7,160 nt of DNA, taken from positions 1 to 7,160 of the forward strand of contig JALOSP010000067.1 in assembly GCA_025458365.1 (NCBI GenBank). Reading direction: 5' to 3'. Below, piece by piece: positions 1 through 6,452 of the stretch (positions are counted from its first letter, which is position 1; each line of letters opens with the position of its first letter). The stretch is from Hyphomonadaceae bacterium. Its GTDB lineage: Bacteria > Pseudomonadota > Alphaproteobacteria > Caulobacterales > Aquidulcibacteraceae. A program made the translations under genes and the position numbers. Under the pieces are notes generated by a model. It worked only from the letters and a program-made list of their open reading frames with translations. It was not told the DNA's origin and made no database searches.

Positions 1-20
1 AAGCCAAGATGCGCCATTGT

Positions 21-37
21 GCGGCTGGGACAGCCGC
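21..37. repeat. Perfect inverted repeat downstream of the GNAT gene
   Basis: The arms GCGGCTG (21-27) and CAGCCGC (31-37) are perfect complements around a 3-base loop, giving a very stable 7-bp GC hairpin. It lies 28 nt beyond the stop codon of the acetyltransferase gene, where a transcript end would be expected for the leftward his unit. Neither strand has a run of T after the stem, so it is not a canonical intrinsic terminator; it could be a 3'-end stabiliser or a Rho-assisted end. The rest of positions 1-65 shows nothing I can identify. Confidence 0.4.
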
Positions 38-65
38 GCTCCTGCAAAAGAACTGCGGTGTCTGA

Positions 66-590
66 CTACAACCCCAGCCGCATGATCACCTCATCATCCA
101 GCGTTTCACCCACCTGAAACTGATAGGCCCCCACCGCTTCGAACCCTTGCTTGCGATAGAAGGCCTGGGCCCGGGGATTAAGCGACCAGACCCCGAGATA
201 GAGCGCAGGCGCGGCCCTTCCGCGCGCCCAATCCAGCACCGATTGCTGCAAAGCCGCCGCGAGACCTGACCCTTTGGCGCAATCGGCCACATAGAGCTTG
301 CACAGCTCCACCGCGTCAGGCTCATGCGGGTGTGGCAAGCCCATGGACGCAGCCTGCACAAAGCCCAGGATCAACCCCGCGCTGTCCTGCGCCATGCGCC
401 AGTGCTGGTCCGCGTCTGCCAGCAGGCCAGTCCATTTGTCCACGGCATAGGTGGTGTCCAGAAAACTGGCGAGGTCCTGTGGCGGATAGTTGAAGCCGAA
501 GGTGGCGGTGAACCGGGCCGCGCCAAAAGCCGAAAGGCGTGCTGCGTCGTTCGGTTCTGGCGTGCTGATTGTCCAGTCCGGCAGGCTCAT
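66..590 (-). CDS. GNAT-family N-acetyltransferase, PaiA-like
   Basis: A 174-residue single-domain acetyltransferase expected to move the acetyl group of acetyl-CoA to an amine. The acetyl-CoA loop is at about residues 96-115 (ELCKLYV, then CAKGSGL, a relaxed form of the usual R/QxxGxG/A). The second GNAT motif, NPRAQAFYRKQGFE, is at 138-151. The N-terminal FTATFGFNYPPQDL stretch, the YLGVWSLNPRA segment and the closing GAYQFQVGETLDDEVIM resemble Bacillus PaiA, a polyamine N-acetyltransferase; the substrate here is inferred and could differ. The ATG at 590 overlaps the hisE stop codon as ATGA, and the upstream ribosome binding site is weak, so translation is probably coupled to hisE. Family call is firm, substrate uncertain. 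Confidence 0.88.
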   Translation of the reverse strand: MSLPDWTISTPEPNDAARLSAFGAARFTATFGFNYPPQDLASFLDTTYAVDKWTGLLADADQHWRMAQDSAGLILGFVQAASMGLPHPHEPDAVELCKLYVADCAKGSGLAAALQQSVLDWARGRAAPALYLGVWSLNPRAQAFYRKQGFEAVGAYQFQVGETLDDEVIMRLGL

Positions 591-931
591 TCGACCGGGC
601 GCGATGCCTTTTCCAGCAGCCCGGAGGTACCACGCCGCCCGGCCAGTTCAGCCCCGACCAGCGCAGGGTCGATGCCGCGCAACTGCAGACCGACTGCGAT
701 GTGATAGAGGACGTCAGCCGCTTCTGCGACAACCGCCGCATCGTCCTGACCGAACAGGGCCAGCGCCAGTTCGACACCTTCTTCACCGACCTTCTTGGCA
801 ATCCGCTGGGCGCCCTTTGCCAGCAGGCGGGAGGTGTAGCTTTCAGCAGGATCAGACCCGACCCGGGCAGCCACATCGATCATCAGCGCATCGATGGCGG
901 CGCCGAGCGAGGGGTTTTCAACTTCAGACAT
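587..931 (-). CDS. hisE: Phosphoribosyl-ATP pyrophosphatase HisE
   Basis: HisE hydrolyses phosphoribosyl-ATP to phosphoribosyl-AMP and pyrophosphate, the second step of histidine biosynthesis, in the cytoplasm. The 114-residue product has the usual length for the stand-alone enzyme. It carries the all-alpha NTP pyrophosphatase signature: E50, E51 and E54 (EEGVE, an EExxE motif) and then E70 and D73 (EAAD, ExxD), which bind magnesium. The [10 protein letters not shown] segment at 31-40 and the [10 protein letters not shown] tail at 101-110 are typical of HisE. The frame is open further upstream, but the ATG at 931 is chosen because it gives the family length and has GGAT about 8 nt ahead. It overlaps the end of hisF by 8 nt. 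HisI, which carries out the next step, is not visible in the window. Confidence 0.95.
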   Translation of the reverse strand: MSEVENPSLGAAIDALMIDVAARVGSDPAESYTSRLLAKGAQRIAKKVGEEGVELALALFGQDDAAVVAEAADVLYHIAVGLQLRGIDPALVGAELAGRRGTSGLLEKASRPVE

Positions 932-1721
932 CAGCCCGATCCAACACAAACGATGACAGCGGTTCGCGCACCGCAACGCCTGCATTGCGCAGTGCTTGGC
1001 GCGCTTCGTCAAGGCTGTGGGTGCGGAAGTGGAAGATCGAGGCAGCCAGAACAGCGCTGGCGCCGCCTTTTGTGACGCCGTCAACCAGATCCTCCAGCGT
1101 GCCGACACCGCCCGACGCAATCACCGGCACAGGCACGGCCTCCACCATGGCCGCGACCAGATCGAGATCATAGCCGGACTTCGTGCCATCGCGGTCCATG
1201 GACGTCACCAGCAATTCACCAGCGCCAAGCGACACCACCTCTTTGGCATAGGTCAGCGCGTCGATCCCCGTCGGGCGCCGCCCGCCGTGCGTGTAAATTT
1301 CCCAGCGGCCTGGCCCGGTCTGGCGGGCGTCAATCGCCACCACGATGCACTGGGCGCCAAACCGGCGGGCACTGTCGCGCACGATGGCCCGGTCTGCCAC
1401 CGCCGCCGTATTGATCGACACCTTGTCAGCGCCAGCCAGCAGCAGGCGGCGCACATCGTCCGGCTCGCGCACACCGCCGCCCACGGTCAGCGGGGTGAAG
1501 CAGGCCTCTGCGGTGCGTGACACCACATCCAGCAAGGTCGCCCGGCCCTCGTGGCTGGCCGAGATATCAAGGAAGCACAATTCGTCAGCGCCTTGCGCAT
1601 CATAGAAGCGGGCCTGCTCCACCGGATCACCGGCATCGCGCAGGCCTTCGAACTGCACGCCCTTGACGACGCGCCCGTCTTTCACATCGAGGCACGGGAT
1701 GATGCGGGTGTTGACTGTCAT
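924..1721 (-). CDS. hisF: Imidazole glycerol phosphate synthase subunit HisF
   Basis: HisF is the cyclase half of imidazole glycerol phosphate synthase. It uses ammonia from the HisH glutaminase to turn PRFAR into imidazole glycerol phosphate and AICAR, linking histidine and purine synthesis. The 265-residue protein is a complete (beta/alpha)8 barrel. It opens with [16 protein letters not shown], which contains the first catalytic aspartate (D12); the second is D131 in VVAIDARQ. The phosphate-binding loops are seen as GGGV (81-84) and ASGGVG (202-207), with SMDRDGT at 174-180. The ATG at 1721 gives the standard N-terminus but has no clear Shine-Dalgarno sequence. It lies 37 nt after a DUF805 gene, not directly after hisA as is common; hisA and hisH are absent from this window. 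Confidence 0.97.
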   Translation of the reverse strand: MTVNTRIIPCLDVKDGRVVKGVQFEGLRDAGDPVEQARFYDAQGADELCFLDISASHEGRATLLDVVSRTAEACFTPLTVGGGVREPDDVRRLLLAGADKVSINTAAVADRAIVRDSARRFGAQCIVVAIDARQTGPGRWEIYTHGGRRPTGIDALTYAKEVVSLGAGELLVTSMDRDGTKSGYDLDLVAAMVEAVPVPVIASGGVGTLEDLVDGVTKGGASAVLAASIFHFRTHSLDEARQALRNAGVAVREPLSSFVLDRADV

Positions 1722-1758
1722 GCGGCCGGATTAGCGCGCGGCGCACCGGCTGGCCAGT

Positions 1759-2226
1759 TCAGATCGCTGTGACCAATGGCACGTCCGGCGGGCTGCCGAA
1801 CCGGTTGGCCTCCGGATCGCTGTCACGGGTGCCGACCCAGATCACGAAGCCGATGTTGACCAGCATGGCCAGCCCGAACAGGACCCCGCCAAAGCCGAGG
1901 CCAAACAGGACGCCGAGCGCGACGCCACTGCCGCCGCCTGACGAGCCCGCAAGCGCCCCGCCAAGCATCGAAAGCGCCCCAATCAGGATCGCCAGGACAA
2001 AGACCCCGAGCGGGAGCAGCATCAGCCATCCCGACTTGTCGAAATCATGCAGCCGCTTGGCATAGACGCAGACGCTGGCCCACAGGGTGGCCAGGCTGAC
2101 CAGCCAGCCGATCGATTCGACCTGCGAGAACAGCAGGTTGATCACGAAGATAATCGCAACCCCGACCCAGAAGTCCTTCTTGCCCATCCGGCCATCGGCG
2201 TTGAAAAACAATGTCTGCCAGTCCAT
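1759..2226 (-). CDS. DUF805 family inner-membrane protein
   Basis: A 155-residue membrane protein of unknown function. It has the layout of the DUF805 family (YhaH/YhaI-like): an N-terminal NADGRMGKKDFW segment (9-20), hydrophobic helices at about 21-34 and 40-55, the hallmark AKRLHDFDKSGW motif (56-67), further hydrophobic stretches at about 68-90 and 101-131, and a C-terminal tail ending near NRFGSPP (141-147). Residues 83-121 are unusually rich in glycine, alanine and serine, with a GSSGGGSG run between two membrane segments. The ATG at 2226 has a good AGGAAGG ribosome binding site 8 nt ahead. It is 37 nt upstream of hisF and may share its transcript, but nothing in the sequence ties it to histidine synthesis. 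Confidence 0.88.
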   Translation of the reverse strand: MDWQTLFFNADGRMGKKDFWVGVAIIFVINLLFSQVESIGWLVSLATLWASVCVYAKRLHDFDKSGWLMLLPLGVFVLAILIGALSMLGGALAGSSGGGSGVALGVLFGLGFGGVLFGLAMLVNIGFVIWVGTRDSDPEANRFGSPPDVPLVTAI

Positions 2227-2290
2227 GGGTCAGCCCTTCCTGCCATTGCGTCGCAGGTTGTCGCACAGGATGGGGGGAATGCAAGCTGCT

Positions 2291-2692
2291 TCAGGCGAGG
2301 TGCAGCCCGCCAGCCTCGGCGAAAACTGCAAAGTCGTGATCGAGTGTCAGCAGCGGAATATCAGAATCGATACAGGCTTGGGCGATCAGGGTGTCCCCCA
2401 GTTTGGCCCGCCGTCCTGCAGCCAGCAGCGTGCGTCGCAACAGCCCGGCACGCACCCAATAGCCATCCAGAACCGGTAGGGTGGCAAGCCCGCAGATTGC
2501 GCCTTGCATCGCGGGACTGATGGTGGGGCCTGCGAGCGTTTCGGTGACAGCAAGTGGTGGCAGCAGGAAGTTGCCTTTGGCGATCTTATCGAGCGAACTG
2601 TCCGACAGCTTGGAAAGCTGTTCTGAATCAGCCAGCCAGGCAATCACGACGTTGGTGTCCAATGCGACAAGCTGCTGGCTATTCGTCCTCAT
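2291..2692 (-). CDS. vapC: PIN-domain ribonuclease toxin, VapC family
   Basis: A 133-residue PIN-domain protein, the usual size for VapC toxins, which are magnesium-dependent RNases that stop translation by cutting tRNA or rRNA. The acidic residues of the active site are all present: D12 in VALDTNVVIAWL, E51 in VTETLAG, D100 in KLGDTLIAQ and D118 in TLDHDF (with D120 close by), so it looks catalytically intact. The ATG at 2692 lies inside the 3' end of the antitoxin gene (14-nt overlap) and has GGGGA just upstream, so the two are translated from one message. The RNA target cannot be told from sequence. A 64-nt gap with no obvious signal separates it from the DUF805 gene. Confidence 0.9.
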   Translation of the reverse strand: MRTNSQQLVALDTNVVIAWLADSEQLSKLSDSSLDKIAKGNFLLPPLAVTETLAGPTISPAMQGAICGLATLPVLDGYWVRAGLLRRTLLAAGRRAKLGDTLIAQACIDSDIPLLTLDHDFAVFAEAGGLHLA

Positions 2693-2891
2693 CTTTTCCC
2701 CGGAGTACGCGCCAGTCGGGCGGGTCTTTCAATGTGCCGCGCAAAGCATTCAGCTTCAGCGATGCCTGCCGGTGCGCATAGTCTGCCAAGGCGGCACGGA
2801 CAGTTTCGGCCACGCCACCGCCGCTGAGTGTCATCGCTGATTCCAGCGTGGCGGCCGGGACTTCGACAGTGATCTTGCGCTGGAGTGTCAT
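2679..2891 (-). CDS. vapB: VapB-like ribbon-helix-helix antitoxin
   Basis: A 70-residue partner of the downstream PIN toxin. The N-terminal RKITVEVPAATLESAM part fits the strand and first helix of a ribbon-helix-helix DNA-binding fold, and GGVAETVRAALADYAHRQA forms the second helix. The C-terminal tail (about 46-70) is polar, ends in KDEDE, and is where such antitoxins usually wrap the toxin's active site. The family's known role is to neutralise VapC by direct binding and, with it, to repress the operon. I chose the ATG at 2891; a TTG three codons upstream is in frame but adds only MCL. There is no convincing ribosome binding site ahead of the ATG, which fits leaderless translation. Assignment rests on fold pattern, size and gene order. 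Confidence 0.83.
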   Translation of the reverse strand: MTLQRKITVEVPAATLESAMTLSGGGVAETVRAALADYAHRQASLKLNALRGTLKDPPDWRVLRGKDEDE

Positions 2892-2897
2892 GAGGCA

Positions 2898-2926
2898 CAA
2901 TTACCAGCATTTCGACCCAGCGTCAA
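2898..2926 (-). promoter_or_regulatory. Candidate promoter of the vapBC pair
   Basis: On the minus strand a TTGACG -35 box (2921-2926, five of six consensus bases) is followed by a 17-nt spacer and a weak -10-like TAATTG (2898-2903) preceded by TG one base upstream, an extended -10 feature. Transcription would start at or within a base or two of the vapB ATG. The -35 match and spacing are good, the -10 is poor, so this is a candidate only. Confidence 0.35.
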
Positions 2927-2934
2927 ACACTGGG
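2916..2934. promoter_or_regulatory. 19-bp near-palindrome, candidate VapBC operator
   Basis: CCCAGCGTCAAACACTGGG has 8-base arms that are complementary at 7 of 8 positions around a 3-base centre. It covers the putative -35 box and ends 25 nt before the vapB start codon, where a VapBC complex would be expected to bind and repress. In RNA the single mismatch becomes a G-U pair on the minus strand, so it could also form an 8-bp hairpin at the end of the upstream kinase transcript; no T-run follows it. Confidence 0.45.
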
Positions 2935-2960
2935 ACAAAATCATGGGCGATATCGTCGGT

Positions 2961-3554
2961 TCAAGCGCCGGGCCTCATGAACTGCCTGACTGGCTCTGGT
3001 ATCTCTGCACCACTATCGTGGGTCACAGCCGGTCCAGCCCCCTCCGCCACCGTCACCGGCGACAGGCCGCCTGCGTCGTACAGGCGCCAGAAGTCGCAGG
3101 CAGCGGCATAGGTGGCGAAGTTCTCCAGGGTGCGGTCATAACGGCGGCGCAGATCGGCTTCCGGCACATCATGGCCGCCTTCGGACACTCGGCGCGCGAC
3201 CCGTCGGATGCACTCTTCCACGTCGGACACGACAAAATACAGGAGCTTTACCGCCAGACCGCTCGCCCTGGCCTCCGCCATTAGGTTCAAATGGGTGCGG
3301 CCTGACAATGTGCTTTCCAGCGCAAAGCTGGCCCGCGCGGCAATCAGGTCACGCGCCATATCAAGCGCCACGCGGGCAGCGCGGATTTGTTGCCCGCCGG
3401 GGTTCAGGGGCGACAGGCCTTGAGCGATCAGGTCGAGGTTGACGAATTCAGTGCTGCCAGAAACTGCTGCAATCCTCGCCCGCGCGAACGTCGTCTTGCC
3501 GACGCCATTGGCGCCACCAATCAACCACAGCGTCGGGCGTCCATTGCCTTCCAT
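2961..3554 (-). CDS. Zeta-toxin-like P-loop kinase (AAA family ATPase)
   Basis: A 197-residue stand-alone nucleotide-binding protein of the zeta toxin-like/COG4185 group. The Walker A loop is GGANGVGKTT (13-22, K20). It is followed by FVNLDLIAQGLSP (37-49) with D41 at the place of the catalytic aspartate of zeta kinases, then FALESTLSG (77-85), a strand LLYFVVSD at 104-111, and an arginine-rich lid RRVARRVSEGGHDVPEADLR (117-136) with RRYDRT just after. True zeta toxins phosphorylate UDP-GlcNAc and are paired with an epsilon antitoxin; no such partner is visible, and many chromosomal members have no known role, so toxicity is not established. The ATG at 3554 is only 3 nt after the lepA stop (TGAGGAATG), pointing to translation coupled to lepA. 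Confidence 0.83.
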   Translation of the reverse strand: MEGNGRPTLWLIGGANGVGKTTFARARIAAVSGSTEFVNLDLIAQGLSPLNPGGQQIRAARVALDMARDLIAARASFALESTLSGRTHLNLMAEARASGLAVKLLYFVVSDVEECIRRVARRVSEGGHDVPEADLRRRYDRTLENFATYAAACDFWRLYDAGGLSPVTVAEGAGPAVTHDSGAEIPEPVRQFMRPGA

Positions 3555-3557
3555 TCC

Positions 3558-5363
3558 TCAATCCGCATCCATCTTCAACGCGGCGATAAACGCTTCCTGC
3601 GGGATCTCCACCTTGCCGAACTGGCGCATCTTCTTCTTGCCGGCCTTCTGCTTGTCCAAGAGCTTGCGCTTGCGGCTGATGTCGCCGCCATAGCATTTGG
3701 CGGTCACGTCCTTGCGCATGGCACTGATGGTTTCGCGCGCGATGATCCGCCCGCCAATGGCGGCCTGGATCGGGATTTTGAACAGGTGCTGCGGGATCAG
3801 GTCCTTCAGCTTCTCGCACATCGCCCGGCCCCGGCTTTCGGCCCGGTTGCGGTGGACCAGCATGGACAGGGCATCCACCGGCTCGTCATTGACAAGGATC
3901 GACATCTTCACAAGGTCGCCTACCCGGTGGTCAATCAACTGATAGTCGAAACTGGCATAGCCCTTGGAGATCGACTTCAGCCGGTCATAGAAGTCGAACA
4001 CCACTTCGTTGAGCGGCAGCTCATAGACCAGCATGGCGCGCGGGCCGATATAGCTGATGTCCTTCTGCACCCCGCGCCTGTCCTGACAGAGCTTGATGAT
4101 GGCGCCAAGGTATTCGTCAGGGGTCAGGATGGTCGCCTTGATCCAAGGCTCTGCGATTTCACTGATAGCCATGGTGTCGGGCATGTCAGCCGGGTTGTGC
4201 AGGTGGATCGACGAGCCATCACGCATGGCGATCTCATAGACCACCGACGGTGCGGTCGCGATCAGATCGAGGTCAAACTCGCGCGTCAGCCGCTCCTGGA
4301 TGATTTCCAGATGCAACAGGCCAAGGAAACCGCAGCGGAAGCCGAAGCCGAGCGCGGCACTGGTCTCCATTTCGAAGCTGAAGCTGGCATCATTCAGCCG
4401 CAACTTGCCCATGGCGGCACGCAAGTCTTCGAAATCTGCCGCATCCACGGGGAACAGGCCGCAGAACACCACCGGCTGGGCAGGCGCAAAGCCCGGCAGC
4501 ATCTCCTTGGTGGGGTTCTTTTCATCGGTGATCGTGTCACCCACGGCGGCGTCTGCGACCTCCTTGATCGAAGCCGTCAGGAAGCCTATCTCGCCCGGAC
4601 CCAATTCGCCAATGTCGGTGATCTTCGGCTTGAACACGCCAACCCGGTCGACGATGTAGCTCGCCCCGGTGGACAGCATCTTGACCCGCATGCCCTTCCT
4701 CAGCCTGCCGTCGATGATCCGCACCATCACGACCACGCCCAGATAGGGGTCATAATAGGCATCCATCAGCAGCGCCTTCAGCGGCGCGTTTTCATCGCCG
4801 CCCTTCGGGGGTGGCAGCCTGTCGATGATGGCATCGAGCACGGCGGGAATCCCCAGACCGGTCTTGGCGGAAATCTCCAGCGCGTCCGAGGCGTCAATAC
4901 CGATCACTTCTTCGATCTGCTGGCGGATCCGGTCGGGCTCTGCGGCCGGCAGATCGACCTTGTTCAGCACCGGCACGATCTCGAGGTCCGCGTCGATCGC
5001 CTGATAGACATTGGCCAGGGTCTGGGCCTCCACGCCCTGGGACGCATCCACCACCAGCAACGCACCTTCGCACGCCGCCAGCGAGCGGGAGACTTCGTAG
5101 GCAAAGTCCACGTGGCCCGGGGTGTCGATCAGGTTGAAGACATAGTCCTCACCATCGCGGTGATGCTCCAGCCGCACGGTCTGGGCCTTGATCGTGATGC
5201 CACGCTCGCGCTCGATATCCATGGAATCGAGGATTTGCGATTTCATCTCCCGGTCGGTCAGTGTCCCGGTGGACTGGATCAACCTGTCCGACAGGGTGGA
5301 CTTGCCGTGGTCGATATGGGCCACGATGGAGAAATTGCGGATATTGTCGCGCTTGGCTGTCAT
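3558..5363 (-). CDS. lepA: Elongation factor 4 (LepA), ribosomal GTPase
   Basis: EF-4 is a translational GTPase that binds the ribosome, linked to back-translocation, ribosome assembly and translation under stress. The 601-residue product is full length and intact. GTPase motifs are all present: G1 AHIDHGKS (15-22), the switch I stretch [11 protein letters not shown] (52-62), G3 DTPGH (80-84) with catalytic H84, G4 NKVD (134-137) and G5 SAK (165-167). Domains II and III follow, then the EF-G domain V-like part, and the LepA-specific C-terminal domain that reaches the A-site tRNA, recognisable by [24 protein letters not shown] and the closing [10 protein letters not shown]. The ATG at 5363 gives the standard N-terminus [19 protein letters not shown]. 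Commonly lepA precedes lepB; here it is followed by a kinase gene and no signal peptidase gene is seen. Confidence 0.98.
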   Translation of the reverse strand: MTAKRDNIRNFSIVAHIDHGKSTLSDRLIQSTGTLTDREMKSQILDSMDIERERGITIKAQTVRLEHHRDGEDYVFNLIDTPGHVDFAYEVSRSLAACEGALLVVDASQGVEAQTLANVYQAIDADLEIVPVLNKVDLPAAEPDRIRQQIEEVIGIDASDALEISAKTGLGIPAVLDAIIDRLPPPKGGDENAPLKALLMDAYYDPYLGVVVMVRIIDGRLRKGMRVKMLSTGASYIVDRVGVFKPKITDIGELGPGEIGFLTASIKEVADAAVGDTITDEKNPTKEMLPGFAPAQPVVFCGLFPVDAADFEDLRAAMGKLRLNDASFSFEMETSAALGFGFRCGFLGLLHLEIIQERLTREFDLDLIATAPSVVYEIAMRDGSSIHLHNPADMPDTMAISEIAEPWIKATILTPDEYLGAIIKLCQDRRGVQKDISYIGPRAMLVYELPLNEVVFDFYDRLKSISKGYASFDYQLIDHRVGDLVKMSILVNDEPVDALSMLVHRNRAESRGRAMCEKLKDLIPQHLFKIPIQAAIGGRIIARETISAMRKDVTAKCYGGDISRKRKLLDKQKAGKKKMRQFGKVEIPQEAFIAALKMDAD

Positions 5364-5371
5364 GGGTGGTT

Positions 5372-5398
5372 TCCGAAACGTGTCATGCGGTTTTCGGA
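5372..5398 (-). promoter_or_regulatory. Inverted repeat covering the lepA ribosome binding site
   Basis: In the lepA leader, TCCGAAA (minus strand, 5398-5392) pairs perfectly with TTTCGGA (5378-5372) across a 13-nt loop. The downstream arm contains GGA, the only Shine-Dalgarno-like bases ahead of the lepA ATG, about 8 nt from it. Folding would hide the ribosome binding site. The stem is short and has only 3 GC pairs, so it may be chance. Confidence 0.35.
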
Positions 5399-5458
5399 CA
5401 AGAACCGCCCGTCACTCAATGGCCGGGCAGATAGCGCGTGCAGGGGTGAAGGGGAAGG

Positions 5459-5487
5459 TGTGGGGCTGTGGTGGCTATTGCCCCACA
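5459..5487. repeat. GC-rich hairpin at the 3' end of the hydrolase gene
   Basis: TGTGGGGC (5459-5466) and GCCCCACA (5480-5487) form a perfect 8-bp stem with a 13-nt loop; the hydrolase stop codon (5475-5477) sits in the loop. On the minus strand it is followed by CCTTCCCC, which is pyrimidine-rich but has no U-run. It may mark or protect the 3' end of the upstream transcript; a standard intrinsic terminator is not supported. Confidence 0.4.
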
Positions 5488-6452
5488 AACCTCCCGGCTT
5501 TCACATCCGCCACGAACGCCGCTGCATCCCTGGCACTCGCTGCCGGGGCTTCTTCCTGTGGCAGGTGGCCGACGCCGGGATAGATGATCGTGCGGTCATG
5601 GCGCAGGTCGCGTGAGAAGCGGGCCGCATCACTGACAGGGATCCAGGCGTCACCGTCGCCCCACTGGATCAGGGCGGGCACCGTGATGGTGGAAATCTGG
5701 CGCCAGGCTTCGGGGGCGTCAGGGGCGGCGCGCATCCGGTCGAGCGTGGCCTGCCGGTTGCCCTCGCGCATCAGGAGGTCGAAATACTGGTTGACCATCG
5801 CGTCGGTCACCAGCCGGTCATCGACAAACACCTGCTCCAGGTTCGACCGCAACAGGCCGCGCGTGGTAAACGTGGAGAGGAACTCGCCCACACCCGGCGT
5901 GCGCACCAGCCGGAAGATCAGCGGCGGCTTCTGGTTGCTGGCGCCTTCGCCTTCGCGCGGATAGCCCGCCGCATCGATCAGGATCATGCCTTGCAGCTTG
6001 CCCGGATGGGCCAATGCATAGCGCCAGGCCACAGCTCCACCCATTGAATTGCCCGCAATGAAGAAGCGATCGATCCCCAATCGGGTGACGAGTTCATCGA
6101 CCACACCGACATAGGTCGCACCACTGTAATTCCGCGCAGGATTCGGGCCAGTCAGCCCGTGACCCGGCAGGTCCATGCTGATCAGCCGATGGGTGTCTTT
6201 CAAGGCGGCCACCCACGGCTCCCAGCTTTGCAGAGCCCCGTTCGAGCCATGTACCAGCACCAGCACAGGCCCGTTGCGATTGCCCTCGTCACGCACATGC
6301 AGGCGGGTTCCATCGGTCAGCGTGATGAATTGGGAGGCTGCCGTGGTATAGCGCTGCTCCACCGTCCGGGCGGGCAGATCAGTGGCGCACGACGCCAGCA
6401 GCAGACCGAGAGCCCCCACCAGCGCAGCAAGAGCAAGACCACGCCTTACCAT
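5475..6452 (-). CDS. Lipoprotein alpha/beta-hydrolase
   Basis: A 325-residue serine hydrolase with a lipoprotein signal. After MVRR a hydrophobic stretch leads to the lipobox LASC with the lipidated cysteine at C22, so the mature enzyme should be membrane-anchored, facing the periplasm. The fold runs from about residue 42 to 317. The oxyanion loop is HGSNG (68-72), the nucleophile S136 lies in GNSMGG (134-139), the acid is probably D268 in WGDGDAWIP, and the histidine is H296 in GVGHLPQEE. All catalytic residues are present. A helical cap lies at about 165-245. The substrate is unknown; esters, lactones and epoxides are all possible for this family. The ATG at 6452 overlaps the VOC gene stop by 7 nt and has GGAG upstream. 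Confidence 0.9.
   Translation of the reverse strand: MVRRGLALAALVGALGLLLASCATDLPARTVEQRYTTAASQFITLTDGTRLHVRDEGNRNGPVLVLVHGSNGALQSWEPWVAALKDTHRLISMDLPGHGLTGPNPARNYSGATYVGVVDELVTRLGIDRFFIAGNSMGGAVAWRYALAHPGKLQGMILIDAAGYPREGEGASNQKPPLIFRLVRTPGVGEFLSTFTTRGLLRSNLEQVFVDDRLVTDAMVNQYFDLLMREGNRQATLDRMRAAPDAPEAWRQISTITVPALIQWGDGDAWIPVSDAARFSRDLRHDRTIIYPGVGHLPQEEAPAASARDAAAFVADVKAGRFVGQ

Noticed and set aside
932..1120. Upstream extension of the hisE frame to 1120
   Set aside because: The added 63 residues overlap hisF out of frame, show no HisE-like sequence, and the ATG at 931 gives the normal family length.
490..1173. Plus-strand open frames opposite hisE, hisF and the GNAT gene
   Set aside because: They are shadows of well-supported minus-strand genes, with arginine/proline-rich translations and no domain pattern.
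2241..2264. Short direct repeat GTCGCA in the vapC-DUF805 gap
   Set aside because: Two 6-base copies in a GC-rich gap are too short to claim as an operator or attachment site.
2892..2900. TTG start three codons upstream for vapB
   Set aside because: The ATG at 2891 is in frame, fits antitoxin N-termini better, and the extra residues add nothing to the fold.
3387..5615. Plus-strand open frame of 742 codons opposite lepA
   Set aside because: It lies almost wholly antisense to the unmistakable lepA gene, runs on into the kinase and hydrolase genes, and its translation is rich in His, Gln, Arg and Asp with no recognisable domain. Long antisense frames are expected opposite highly biased GC-rich codons.
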